Positions 9,655 through 20,956 of a DNA stretch of 64,000 nucleotides are shown piece after piece. The position numbers and the translations under genes were made by a program. Each line of letters opens with the position of its first letter. Position 1 is the stretch's first letter. The stretch comes from Hysterangium stoloniferum (lineage: Eukaryota; Basidiomycota; Agaricomycetes; Hysterangiales; Hysterangiaceae). The DNA is taken from the NCBI GenBank assembly GCA_015178975.1, contig WHVD01000028.1, positions 496,001-560,000 on the forward strand, written 5' to 3'. The notes below the pieces were generated by a model. It saw only the letters and a list, made by a program, of their open reading frames with translations. It did no database searches and was not told the DNA's origin.

Positions 9655-12600
9655 GCAACCCCACAGACTCCGCACGGGTTGGGGGTTGCATTGCCTCTCT
9701 GCACATTCAAGAGTTTACTCGCCTCAACACATCCACTCTTTCACATTCTGATTCATTTTTCGTTAAACTTATGTCTAATATGATTCCAAAATTCGTTTTT
9801 TCAGCTCTCATAGATTCCGGCTCGACTCATTGTTTTTTAGATACAAGATTCACGGAAAAACATTCTTTGTCAACTTATTCGATAAATCCCATCGCTCTCC
9901 ACCTCTTTGATGGCACAAGTAATTCAGTTGTTACCCAAGCTTGTGATTTACCCATCTGTTTCCCTTGTGGAACATCTCAATTGGTCACTTTCTATGTGAC
10001 CCAGTTAGACTCAAGTTGCTCAGTGGTCCTAGGACATAACTGGCTTACCCACTACAATCCGTTGATTGACTGGATAGCTAACAGTATAACATTCCGGACT
10101 CCCACGGCAGCCGAGGAAACTGTGCCTGTCTCGGCCTCTACGGCACCCATGGCATTCCTGGCACCTGCAGTCTCAAGGACTCCTGTGATCCCTACGGCAC
10201 CAATGGCTTCCCCGGAACCCACGGCACCTCCATCCATTTCTCTGATTAATGCTGCAGCTTTTATTAGGGCTTCAAAAATGGATGGGTCCCAGGCGTTCAC
10301 TATCAACTTAAAAATTGATGAAGCAACTGGTCGTTTTTCAACCCCGGTATCCGAATCTGAGCAAGCCGCTGACCTAGAAGGCGTCCCGGAGAAATATCAT
10401 GACTTCGTGGATGTTTTTAGCAAGTGGAAAGCTGACCGGCTTCCGCCTCACAGAGAATATGACTTAAAAATCGATCTTGAAGATGGTGCCAGCCACCCCT
10501 AGGACATATTTACCCGCTCTCGTCCACGGAACTCTCCGCAATCCGCGATTTCCTGGATGAACATTTGTCCATAGGTTTTATCCGACCCTCAAAGTCTCCT
10601 TTTGGAGCACCTGTTCTGTTTGTCAGAAAAATGGATGGATCTCTTTGACTATGTGTTGATTTTAGAGGACTCAATGCTGTCACCAAGAAGGATAAATATC
10701 CACTCCCACTTATATCTGATCTGCTCGATGCTCTGTGGAATGCCTGGATTTACACCAAAATAGATCTCAAACATGCCTATCATTTGGTCTGGATTGCCGC
10801 AGGCGACGAATGGAAAACCACTTTTAGAACCCGTTATGGGGCCTTTGAGTGGTTGGTGATCCCCTTTGGACTCACCAATGCTCTGTCTGTTTTTCAGTGT
10901 TTTATCAATGACATTTTCTCCGACATGCTCGATGTATGCATAATTGTTTACTTGGACAACATTCTTATCTACTCCAAGAATCCCGCGGAACATGACAAAC
11001 AAGTCCGTGAAGGTCTCCGGAGGCTCAGACAACATGGTTTATTCGCAAATGGTAAAAAATGTACTTTTGACATGGACTCCATGGAATACCTAGGTTTCAT
11101 GATGGGACCCGATGGACTCTGCATGGACGAAACTAAAGTGCAAGTCATCAAAGATTGGCCCGAACCCCGAAAGGTTAAAGACATACAATCCTTCCTCGGC
11201 TTTGCCAATTTTTACAAACGTTTTATCCATGGATATTCCGATATCACGGTACCCCTTACCCATCTTACACATAAGGGTACTCCATGGAATTTTAATGATA
11301 AGTGTCAAAAAGCTTTCAATCTTTTAAAAAATTCATTTTCTACAGCTTCTATTCTGTCGCATTGGAACCGGACTTCCCACTCATTGTTGAAATGGATGCC
11401 TTGGATTATGCACTTGGAGCCATTTTGTCTATCCAGGACCCCGACGGAGAAGTCCACCCCGTGGCTTTTCTGTCCTGGACTTTTACCGGAGCAGAGCTCA
11501 ACTACGACGTTCATGATAAAGAACTTCTGGCAATATTTTCAGCTTTCAAAGTGTGGTGACACTATTTGGAAGGTTCAGGAGCTCCTATTGATGTTGTAAC
11601 AGATCACAAAAACCTGGAATACCTTTCTACCACAAAGCTTTTGACCTGCTGGCAGGCCCACTGGTCTGAATATCTATCTGCCTTCAACATGATTATCTGC
11701 TTTCAACCCAGCCGTCTCGGCGGCAAACCCGACGCTTTAACTAGACGATGGGATGTCTATCCTAAAGAGGGGAGCAATGACTATGCCACGGTAAATCCGC
11801 ACAACCTGAAACCTATTTTCATGAATCAACAACTTACCGCATCAGTCCGCGCAACTTTCCTCATCAATCCCATTGTCCATGGAATTATCATTATGGATAT
11901 CGAGAAGTTACATCAAGATATTCTATCGGCAATTCCACTAGACCCAATTACTAAAGCTCACCTTGACAATCCCGTGGACCCCGATCAACCTCGGTGGTCT
12001 CTTGATCAACATGGTTTCATTAGACTTGACGATCACATCTATGTACCGGACTCCGATGGCCTCCGCCTCAGGATCCTTCAATACAAACATAACCCTCCAC
12101 TTTCAGGACATTTCGGGTACAACAAAACTCTATCATTAATAAGAAGAGAATATACTTGGCCTGGACTCCCTGGATTCGTTAAGCACTGTTGTAAATCTTG
12201 CACTACTTGTCCCTGCTCGAAATCTCAGTGACACAAGCCATATGGCCTTTTGAAACAACTCCTGGTACCGGAACACCCGTGGAATTCTATCTCTATGGAT
12301 TTCATTGAACACCTACTGGATTCCGAAGGGTTTTCCACCATTCTAGTCGTTGTTGACAGATTCTCAAAACAAGGTATATTCATCCCTACTTATGACACAA
12401 TTACATCTGTGTAGCTAGTGGAACCTTTCATTATCCACATATTTTCCAAGCACAGAGTTCCGTCCCACGTGACTTCCGATCGAGGATCAGAGTTTGTGTC
12501 TCACTTCTTTAGATCCCTCAGAAAATCCTTGGCATGACATTACATTTCATGTCCAGACATCACCCAGAAGGTGATGGACAAACCGAACACATCAACCAGA

Positions 12601-13376
12601 CATTGGAACAATACCTCTGCATATATTGCAACTACCAACAGGACAATTGGAAATCCTTGTTACCACTTGCAGAGTTTGCTTACAACAATGCACCCTCGGC
12701 CACTACTTGCATTTCCCCATTCTTTGCAAATAAAGGATATAATCCAAATATTACAGTACATCCAGAACAAAATCTCGCCTCTGTTCACGCTCAAGAGTTC
12801 ACCATGGACCTCCACGAGCTCCACGAGGAACTCTGGACTGCAATATTGTCCACCCAAGAGCAATACCAACATTCAGCAGACAAACACCGGATCCCGCCAC
12901 CCAACTTCAAGATTGGCAACCGTGTTTATGTCAAAGCTCAATTCTTCCGGACTACCCATCCATCAAAGAAGCTTGCTGAAAAATATTTAGGTCGTTTTGA
13001 AATTATTGCACAAGTAGGTTCAGTCTCTTGGACTCTATGGCTTCCAGATAGCATGCACACGGTACACCCGGTATTTCATGTTTCTATGCTAGAACCTTGT
13101 ACTGCTAACACTATCCCGGATCACGTGCAATCTCCGCCTCCTCTGGTCATTATTGACGGAGAACCTGAGTTTGAAATCTCACAGATTTTAGATTCAAAAA
13201 TTGATAAGCATCGACGCACTTGTAAACTGCGTTACTTGGTCAAGTGGGTGGGTTATGAGGGCACCGATGAAGAAACCTCATGGATTTTGGCCACGGAATG
13301 TGGTAATGCCACGGAAATCATTACTGACTTTCATACAGTTTACCTACTCAAACCTGGACCATTATCGTCTCTCTGA
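9643..13376 (+). pseudogene. gypsy-1 pol: protease, RT, RNase H, integrase, chromodomain
   Basis: Protease site [11 protein letters not shown] near 9805. A Pro/Ala/Thr linker follows (SASTAPMAF...), the segment expanded into a minisatellite in gypsy-3. The RT has IDLKHAYH and IVYLDN, so the catalytic YLDD is changed to YLDN. RNase H residues are visible in VEMDALDYALG and VTDHKNLEYL. Integrase has the CKSCTTC zinc residues, SMDFIEH, TSDRGSEF and HPEGDGQTEH. The C-terminal chromodomain includes CKLRYLVKWVGYEGTDEETSW. Stops at about 10648, 11557, 12229 and 12412 and a frame change near 10500 show that it is dead. Confidence 0.9.
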
Positions 13377-13578
13377 CTGCACTCCGTGGACCCCGTGTTA
13401 CCTTTGGACTCATTTTCATTATTCCCTGTCACCCTATGTCTCTCTTTGCTTTTACATGTTCTGACATGTTTTCAAGTTCTTAAGCGGATTACCCACAGAC
13501 TCTTTTATGTTTCACTTTTATGTTTTTTCACGCTTTACTTTTATGATTCAAACTATTCTTTTATTCTATATTACTTTT

Positions 13579-14606
13579 TCAGTCTACATTTATGGGACTG
13601 TGTTTTTTCCCCACCTCCTCAGCTACCTCCTCAGGAAGCTCCATGACCTCCGCGGCAACCCCGTCCTCATCTGACCCGGCATCCTCGGAACTCCCGATTT
13701 GCGGCTCTTCATACACATAGCCACCATACTTCGCCAGGAACCTCCAAAATTCCTCGCGGAGTCCGCACAGTTCCTTTGCCACTACTATGTGGACTTTGTT
13801 GCTCTTCCGGAGCAACTTGTTTTGGGCCTCGATGCCCTCGGCGATCCGTCCCAGGACTTTGTCCAATCCGGAAAACCAGTCTGACCCGCTTATGTCTCAC
13901 GCCCCAGACCCCACGGCCTGCTCGTGAACTAGTGAGCACCTCGTCTTGAGGTGCGCGCATTGGTAGCAGCCTGGACCCCAGCCAGACTTTCAATTACACT
14001 CTGTGTTCCGGTCATTGCAACCGGAACACTGTGGATCGTTCCGCATTGGAAGATGGACTGGTGCCACCTTCCTTGCCTTCTGTTGTTACGGTCAGTTTCC
14101 ATGGCCATCCCATGGACATGAGGCTTACCTTTTGGGAGCTCTCTGGCTCCCCCTCGGACTCCGACTCCACCTCTGTCACCTTGCGCTGAAAATGCCAAGT
14201 CAAAAAAAAAACAACAAGTTGGAATATTGGGACTTACCTTTCCCGCGACAATCACAGCTCTGTCTGCAGCCACCCACGCCTTCTCCGCGGCCACCCACAC
14301 AGCCTCCTCCTCATCTCTCTGCCTCTGCCTCTCAGCCTCCTCTGTGGCCAATGCCGCCTGGTACTCCCTGTCTAAGGCCTCCTCGGCCTCCCTGGCTTCC
14401 TTTTCTGCTTCTTCACGAAGCTGGCGTTGCTCTTCTCGCCACACCAAGAGTTGGGCCACACTCCAAGTCACCCGATGTGCAGTACCCATGGAAGGCCTGG
14501 CGGTTGGCATCACCCATCTCAGCATTGGCTTTGGTCCCATTTTTTTGATGGGCTCGTCGCATTTGAACCTTACCTTCCAGATCACATGACTCTTTGACAC
14601 ATACAT
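13579..14606 (-). pseudogene. Antisense spliced gene in gypsy-1 (coiled coil + Zn2Cys6-like)
   Basis: Opposite strand to gypsy-1, convergent with pol. Exon 1 ends at 14238 (upstream limit uncertain) and encodes a charged coiled coil (REEQRQLREEAEKEAREAEE). Introns 14186-14237 (52 nt) and 14080-14128 (49 nt) have GT-AG ends. Exon 2 (14129-14185) is acidic (TEVESESEGEPESSQK). Exon 3 (13579-14079) has cysteines spaced C-x2-C-x6-C-x9-C-x2-C-x6-C, then a second conserved block (VLGRIAEGIEAQNKLL, EEFWRFLAKYGGY) and an acidic tail. Only two in-frame TGA codons occur in exon 3, both where CGA is expected. The binuclear zinc cluster is the fungal DNA-binding pattern; DNA binding is inferred. Same layout as 52392-53521 and 24754-25620. 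Confidence 0.7.
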
Positions 14607-14658
14607 GTAACCGACATGACTTTTGACACATGCGCGTAGCTGACAAGAACCTTATCTA

Positions 14659-16050
14659 CAGTAAGCAAAAAAAGGGTTGCAATGTTCAGTAAATTTTAAC
14701 TAAATGCTTATAACTGCAGAAATAAATTAGCTAAAATTAGGAAAAAATATATGTTAGAAAGCCCTGTTTCTGAACTTTTGCATGATAAGCAAGTTTATTC
14801 AAAAATACTCACTCATTGTTGAGATATTAAATATTTTGTACAGGAGTATCATTGCAACCCTTTTTTTGCTTTCATTTTATAAATATAAAGCTATGCATTC
14901 TAGTACTTGGTATGACCTCCTTTAGCCTTGACCACTGCTACAACCCCCCTAGGCATACTTTCAATCAAATTCTGGCACACCTGTGGCATTATTTTGTCCC
15001 ACTCTACTTGTACCCTCTCCCACAGCTCCAATATCCCTCCTGGGGCCCTCTCATGCTCTCCCAGCTTCTTTTTCAGATGATCCCAGAGATGTTCAATAGG
15101 ATTGAGGTCAGGAGACTGTGCTGGCCAAGGAAGGACCTTATATCCATGATCTTCAAACCAAGTTGTAGCTTTCTTGGACTTGTGCTTGGGATCATTATCC
15201 TGCTGGAAGATGATAGTGGAGGGATTCTTGCCATAGAAGCCAAGGCTTTCCTGGAGTTCATCTTGCAGAATCTTGGTGTATAACTCTCCATCCATCCTCC
15301 CATCAATCTTGCATGCATACCCAACTCCCTCCCACAGCATGCAGCCCCACATCATCAGAGATCCACCCCCAAACTTTACAGTCTCCTTCACAAGCCTATC
15401 ACTCAGACCCTCCCCTGCCTTCTTCCAAGCCCACCTCTTCCCATCTGACCCCAGCCTATTGATTTTGGTCTCATCAAACCATACAACAGTCTTCCAGCCC
15501 TCTATAGTCCAATCCAAATGAGCCAGAGCAAAATCCATCCTCTCCTTCCTATGCCTCTTGGTAAGAAGTGGCTTCTTGGCTTTTACCACAGCTTTCATAC
15601 CAGCTAACTTCAGGTGGTTCCGAGTTGTCTGGGATGTGAGAGACTGGTTGATAGTGTTCTGAAGGATCTGGGTGATCTGAGAGGCATTTTCAGCCTTCCC
15701 TGAGGTGATGAGATACTGGGCATAGCGACAGAAAGCTTGGAAGGATGTCCACCAGTAGGCTTCTGCAGGGAAGGACAGTGTTTTCTGCAAAGTCTAGAGA
15801 TGGTACTAATGCGTAGACCAGTGGATGATGAGATCTGGTGGGCAGAATGACCAGAATCCAAGAGGGAGAGGATGTGTTTGTATTTAGAAGTAGAAAGAGG
15901 CTGCATGTTGAATCAACAAGACTGTTGTGGTCTGTTTGTCATGTGTTGAATGTTTTGAACATGTCACATGATCACACAATCAAATACAACCTAACAATGG
16001 ATCAGAAACACCAGTACAACCTGCCCTTATACTGACACTGTTGAAATTTT
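14659..16050 (-). mobile_element. Tc1-1: Tc1/mariner element, right end lost
   Basis: Left end CAGTAAGC follows TA (14657-14658). The left terminal repeat is about 215 bp and its inner edge (14850-14870) is an inverted copy of its outer edge. A Tc1-type transposase lies inside on the minus strand. The matching right terminal repeat is not found, and the element appears to stop near 16050. Confidence 0.8.
14900..15906 (-). pseudogene. Tc1-1 transposase, one frameshift
   Basis: From the ATG at 15906: an N-terminal helix-turn-helix (HILSLLDSGHSAHQISSSTG), GGHPSKLS, then a one-base frame change near 15720. The rest is continuous to 14900 (QYLITSGKAENASQ ... KGGHTKY). Catalytic residues are present: WFDET, QQDNDPKH and [10 protein letters not shown], with 34 residues between second Asp and Glu (DD34E). 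Length about 330 codons, normal for Tc1. The frameshift is taken as decay; the right terminal repeat is also gone. Confidence 0.88.
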
Positions 16051-16364
16051 GAAAATCTCAGAATCACATGGAAATGTGTTTTTAAGCATTCAGAGACTCA
16101 AAAAAAAAGTCAAAATTTGTAAGTCCTACTACTTGGCAAGGGGTGAATTATTTTAAACCTGAGAACTGGAGGAATGGATCCCAACTCCACTTCCCTGGGC
16201 TTTAATTACAGATTATCTATGTTGTGGAAGCACAGAAAGGAGTGCGAGCAGGTCACTTTTTTGCTTACATAAACAGGTGCCAAACTAAAGTGACGCCTAC
16301 CTTACCATGGAGCGGACTAATTCCATTAGTATGTGTTCTTTGTAATGGGAATGTTTCCCCTTTT
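16051..16364. other. No gene seen
   Basis: About 300 bp between Tc1-1 and the R3 repeat. The stretch GTGACGCCTACCTTA near 16291 is shared, inverted, with about 6973-6992. Nothing else recognised. Confidence 0.4.
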
Positions 16365-16930
16365 AAGCTCCGCCATCATGGAATCAGCTCCTGCCACCTT
16401 CTGTCTCTTGCCACCATCGTCTGAGTGGCCAGCCCTCAAGGATTGCTCAGGCTTTCCTTGAGTAATTTTCTTTTTCCCGCCATCCCACCCTTTCCTGCTC
16501 CTTTATTGCCCTAAAACTCATAGTTTAGATTGATTTTTCATGTATTTGTTAAGTTTTCGGTGGTGCTGTTCTTAGACCGTATAACTTTCCGTTTGTCTGA
16601 GTAGGTAACAGTTAACTCGTTGTAAATGGATGAGTACTACTATACATGACTCATCCTTATATAGCCTAGTAACCCGCTTATTAATAGCCCTGAGTCCTTG
16701 CCGCTTGTTTACCAAATTCCCAAAAGTTAACAGTATTTACTATTAGTTTGGCATGCTGTTGGGGCTCGCTTATGTCCCCATCAGCATGTTTTGTGCAATG
16801 GAGCCTGTGGCCCCTGGATTCACTTCCACTGGGTCCGATCAGCATGTTTTGCACAATGGAGCCTGTGGCCCTTGGATTCGCGTCCACTGGGGGTCCACTC
16901 ACCCAAACATGGACAAAGACAAAGACCGTA
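16365..16930 (+). repeat. R3 repeat copy 1
   Basis: Matches 20285-20735 in opposite orientation over blocks such as CCACCATCGTCTGAGTGGCC, CCCACCCTTTCCTGCT and AGCATGTTTTGTGCAATGGA. Within this copy about 60 bp around AGCATGTTTTG...GCCTGTGG is tandemly duplicated, and a 185 bp element is inserted at 16548. A short related block appears at 59893-59935. No coding sense seen. Confidence 0.65.
16548..16732 (+). mobile_element. 185 bp MITE with empty-site evidence
   Basis: Ends are GTTAAGTTTTCGG and (reverse complement) GTTAACTTTTGGG, an imperfect inverted repeat. GTATTT flanks both sides (16542-16547, 16733-16738). The paralogous R3 copy near 20531-20541 has this target once, with no insert, so both borders are confirmed by an empty site. 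No coding capacity. Confidence 0.7.
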
Positions 16931-17408
16931 GCATAGTTTCTCTGGGGGCCTTTTCACCCCCTAGCCGCAGTTAGCCATGGTTGCTTGAAGCGGGATACAA
17001 ATATATCAAAAAAAAAAAAAAGGATGAGGCACGTGACACACGCCTTGAAGCCTCGAGGCCACAAGATTTATTTGTCTCTTTGTTTCCCATTGTTCAATCC
17101 CTCACCATTGTTCCACATTTACCATATATAGCTGTTCCTCAGTTTATATCTTCATATTACATAGTTCTGACAGCACCACTCGATAGTCTTTAAAGACATC
17201 GAGCTGGTTTCTTTTGGCACCCTTGACGCTTCCACATTTCCTTGTTGTTTTCTTTCTCTCCTTTTCTTGTTAGTTCCTCTCAGTGTACTTCGCTTCCGCC
17301 GGCTTGAGCACTGCCCGGGTCTTTCCGACCGTGCAAGAGAGCGGTGGTGATGCAAATCATATATTGTTGTTCGCCCAACGTACGAAGGACAGAATGATAA
17401 TAATAAAT

Positions 17409-19006
17409 CTAGAGTAGCCCTTCGAAATCGGGATCTGTCTCGTATTCGCCGTCTTTTGATCCACCACCTTCCTCCTCGTCGTCAGTTCCTTCATGTGAAT
17501 CCGCCGCGAGATGAGACGGCCCAGCCCTAGGTGGTGGAGTCGCAGTATTAGAGGGTCCGGCAGTAGGTTGCTCCTCGACGGACTGGCCGTCCGCCCCTTT
17601 GACATTCGCGACGCGCGTGTAGGGGTCTATGTAGAACAGTTACAAGCAGGATAAAAACTGAAAATCGACATGACGTACGTTTTGCTTTGATATGACGTTT
17701 CAAGGCATCTGGGCGAGAAAACCATTTCTGACAACGGGAACACTGACGAGTACGGCTAGATGCTTTGTCAAACTTTGCTCTATCCTTCATGGCAACGGCT
17801 TCTTCCTCGTTTATTGTTCCATACTCTACTTGGCGCATTTCTTTATAAATATGGCATTCAAAATGCCGGTACCAACCCCGCTGCTCCATTTTTTCGCCAC
17901 AGGCTTGTGTAGTGCCGTCTCTAGAAGTTTGCCAAGGATCGATGTAGGTGCATATTACGGTGTCCTTTGGGTCACTCGAGTCGTGTTTGAACATCTTCAA
18001 GGTGGCGCCGTCCTCAATTGCAACACCTTGTGCTTTACCCTTCACTGGGTCATAAAATACAATTGATCCATCGGAGCTTCTTCGCAATACGTCACTTGGA
18101 GTAACAACCGCAGCTGTGGGTGGGGTTTGTTCGTTGTCGGCCGACGTCTTCCTCTCTGTTTTCTTCCCGGCGCCACTGCCCCCCCCGCGGCGAATATCTA
18201 CGGAAGAGCGATCCGTTGGCTGATAGCCAGATGACGAAGAGGGAGCGGAGACAGGGTTAGACGAGCTGGTTAATGGAACTAAGTCAGAAGGGCGCAGAGA
18301 AGACATTTCATCAAAGTTCTCAGGAGTCAAAGGATCTGTGAAAGTTAGGGAAACATCATCGTATTCAAATGTACCCGGAGATGGAAGGGGATTCGCTCCA
18401 GAACCGTATTCGTGAAATATAAGTAATCCGTACATTTGGGGGCCTTGAGCTGTACCATCAGCAAGAGAAGGAATGTCCAGAAGCTGTGAGGGAAGAGTGG
18501 GCGTTCTTTCGACAATCATTCCATTCCATGTTTGTGAACTGTAAGGAGAAGGGAAGTCAACAGCTATTTCATTGTGTGCAGGTAGAGTCGGCATGTGGTT
18601 TGGCCAGTGTGGCAATACACCCTCCTGAAGGGCCAAATGATTGCCGGCAATAGACAAGGTAGCTGGGAGTGGGGGCTGCAGAATTAGTTGTTGTTGTGGA
18701 GGGGGTCCGTGGGGAGAAATGGGGCGTGGGAGGTAGACGGAGCGGGAGGGGAAGATGGGTTGCTCCCCGGAGAAATTCATGTACCAAGGAAAATCAATTG
18801 TATGGCCTTCATTTTCAAGTAACGGGACAGCTATTTCAGTACTCGTGCCAGCAAGAGTGTCATTCAATGCACTCGTATCTGAGGACAACGGTAATGACGT
18901 TCTTCAGACATGGTTGTGAGTAATGGTATGGAGTGATAATGGATAACACTTACGAGTCCGCTGTACTAGGGTCCGCTGTAACAGTGTTATCGCGGTTTTC
19001 ACTCAT
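17409..19006 (-). CDS. C2H2 zinc-finger protein, probable transcription regulator
   Basis: Three exons: 19006-18954, 18901-17679 and 17626-17409, with two 52-nt GT-AG introns; 497 codons plus stop with no internal stop. The second intron splits the last zinc-binding His: CSRCQKWFSRPDALKRHIKAKH is C-x2-C-x12-H-x4-H only after splicing. A second finger-like segment precedes it (C-x11-H-x3-H in ACGEKMEQRGWYRHFECH). The N-terminal 330 residues are Pro/Ser/Thr-rich and apparently disordered; the C-terminus is acidic (TDDEEEGGGSKDGEYETDPD). It is a single-copy-looking host gene. A nuclear DNA-binding role is inferred from the finger; targets unknown. The start was chosen because it gives a spliced in-frame 5' exon (MSENRDNTV). 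Confidence 0.8.
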
Positions 19007-20284
19007 CTCCAGTCCAGCACTCTCTGTTTCAGTTCGCGGTTGTGGGTGAGAAAGGAAGGCTTATATGGCCGGGTGGGGATCAGCCAAGAAACGGATCTGA
19101 GTCTTGATGCGAGGATTTGAATACTTCTTTGACAATCTCGGAGTGTTTAAATATCCCAGAGTCGTTGTCTTAAACGCTAAGAGGTCGATGGATAGTCAAA
19201 GTACACATTAAAAAGGCCTCAGTGCCAAATACGCAAAAGGAGAATGGAAAATGCCTACGCACCTGCACAGCAGCTAGACAATTCTACCAAAGACGCAGGT
19301 TGAACGTAAGGGAATAAGAGAGTGGAAGTTCCTTTCAAAGAACGTCGCAGTCTTGCGAAAATGACAATTTCTGGCTCCCGCGGTGTTTGTAATCGCCCCC
19401 GGCGCAACAATGGTCAGTATCCAAACAAAACGGGAACGAGTCCATTATCGCCATCACGCAACGTGGGTAAAGTAGGGCTATTGTACAACAACAAAGAAAT
19501 CTGTTATCGGGCTCTTTGCAAGTCGGGAAAAGACCCACAAGTCCTCTTTGTACCCCTTTGTCCTACGCAGCCACACCGCATCCATTAGGCCGAGTAGAAA
19601 CAAAGAATGCTAGATGATATGTTAATAACGGCACAGGGAAACGTCATAGCACACTTTACAGTGGCCTTTAATTTGATTGGTTTGGTGCTTTTATTCTTAA
19701 TAGAATAGCGGCCTGATGAATACCGGGCTTGTGATACCGGATCATTTAGAGTTGAACACAGTTGTTAAATGTAGTATTATGATAATAACCACATAAGCAC
19801 CCGGGGTTGCATATTTGACAGTGATAACTCAAAGTAGCTGCTTTTATTACGACTTTCTGTTATGGTTTATAATAGACATACATGCATGGTGTGATATATT
19901 GCCAAAACAATCACGTTCCAGGGCTTTGATGTTAGACAGAACTCTTTGGGAACCGAATGGTTTGGTCCTACATTTTTCAGATATCAGCAGATAAATTGCG
20001 ACAAGTTATAAGCCCACGAAATGATTATAGTAACGGGCATGTACACATCGAGTAGTCATGTTTAAGTGGCGGCACAAACATGATCAGAGTCACATTGGAT
20101 GCAGGCGTTGCGAGGCACAGCGTCTGATATTTACCTACCTAAATATGCTACGATAGTGCCAAACAATGACGATACAAACTATGCAATTTCACCTCACGGT
20201 CGGACTCGATGTAACGACAGGAGCTTCGAAGTGCTTTACGTAAGGGCTAAGACATTCTCCGAGGCCCAGGGTCTAGAACGTCTC
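19007..20284. other. Intergenic, no gene seen
   Basis: Region between the C2H2 gene start and the R3 repeat. The frame at 19322-19588 (88 codons) lacks domain similarity and has no clear splice partner. Presumably holds the C2H2 gene promoter; I see no clear element beyond AT-rich stretches. Confidence 0.5.
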
Positions 20285-20735
20285 AGACTGAGTCTGTGTC
20301 TCTGTCCATGTTTGGATGAGCGGACCCCAAAGTGAATCCGCTACACCCATTATGTACGCTGTTAACTTTTCCGAGAAAATATGACCAGATCTCTAGATAT
20401 AAACGCATGACAATATATACGGCATACTTACTGATCTTCCCACTTTCCTGATGCGGAAACCACAGGCTCCATTGCACAAAACATGCTGATGGAAACATGA
20501 GCGAGCCCCAACAGTACGCCAAACTAATAGTAAATACATGAAAAATCAATCTAAACTACAAGTTTTAGGGCAATAAAGAAGCAGGAAAGGGTGGGATGAC
20601 GGGAAAAAGACAATTACTCAGGGAAGGGATGAACAATACCTTGAGGGCCGGCCACTCAGATGATGGTGGCAAGAGATAAAGGCGGCAGGAGATGACTCCA
20701 CAATGACTTAAGAGGAAAGACTCGAGCACGGACTA
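20285..20735 (-). repeat. R3 repeat copy 2
   Basis: Minus-strand copy of the repeat at 16365-16930, without the 185 bp insert. It carries an additional internal stretch (GAAAGTGGGAAGATCAGTAA...) that recurs at 59893-59935. No gene. Confidence 0.6.
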
Positions 20736-20956
20736 ATTTCATTAGTTCGTTCCAGGAAACTTTTCCAGGTGCCACGTGGACTAGCTGAAGTACTTGTGAG
20801 GATGTATCAGACTGCGACTAAAACTGCCTCTAATAAGTACTGAGGTATCTATTGAAGACATTGTATACAAAAACATGATTAGACGCATCACCGTCGCTGT
20901 ACGACAGAGTACTTCATACCCAAGAACGTCAACGGACTGAAATGACCAGTTCCTGT

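Larger units (their letters stand above)
7506..14656 (+). mobile_element. gypsy-1: Ty3/gypsy chromodomain retrotransposon, 3' LTR missing
   Basis: Order: 5' LTR (7506-8325), self-primer site, gag, -1 frame pol (protease, RT, RNase H, integrase, chromodomain), then a minus-strand spliced gene. No second LTR follows; Tc1-1 begins at 14659. Stops and a changed RT motif make it inactive. The class is Ty3/gypsy chromovirus, judged from the integrase-chromodomain order and self-priming signature. Confidence 0.9.

Noticed and set aside
15690-15740. Programmed frameshift in Tc1 transposases
   Set aside because: Tc1-1 and Tc1-4 both break after the GGxP linker, but at different bases and without a slippery sequence, and Tc1-2 is in frame there.
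16748-16974. Small frames around CFVQWSLWP as a peptide gene
   Set aside because: They lie in R3 repeat sequence and contain an internal tandem duplication; no start context or conservation beyond the repeat.
14607-17000. 3' LTR of gypsy-1
   Set aside because: Looked for LTR-A termini, self-primer segment and conserved block after the antisense gene; none found.
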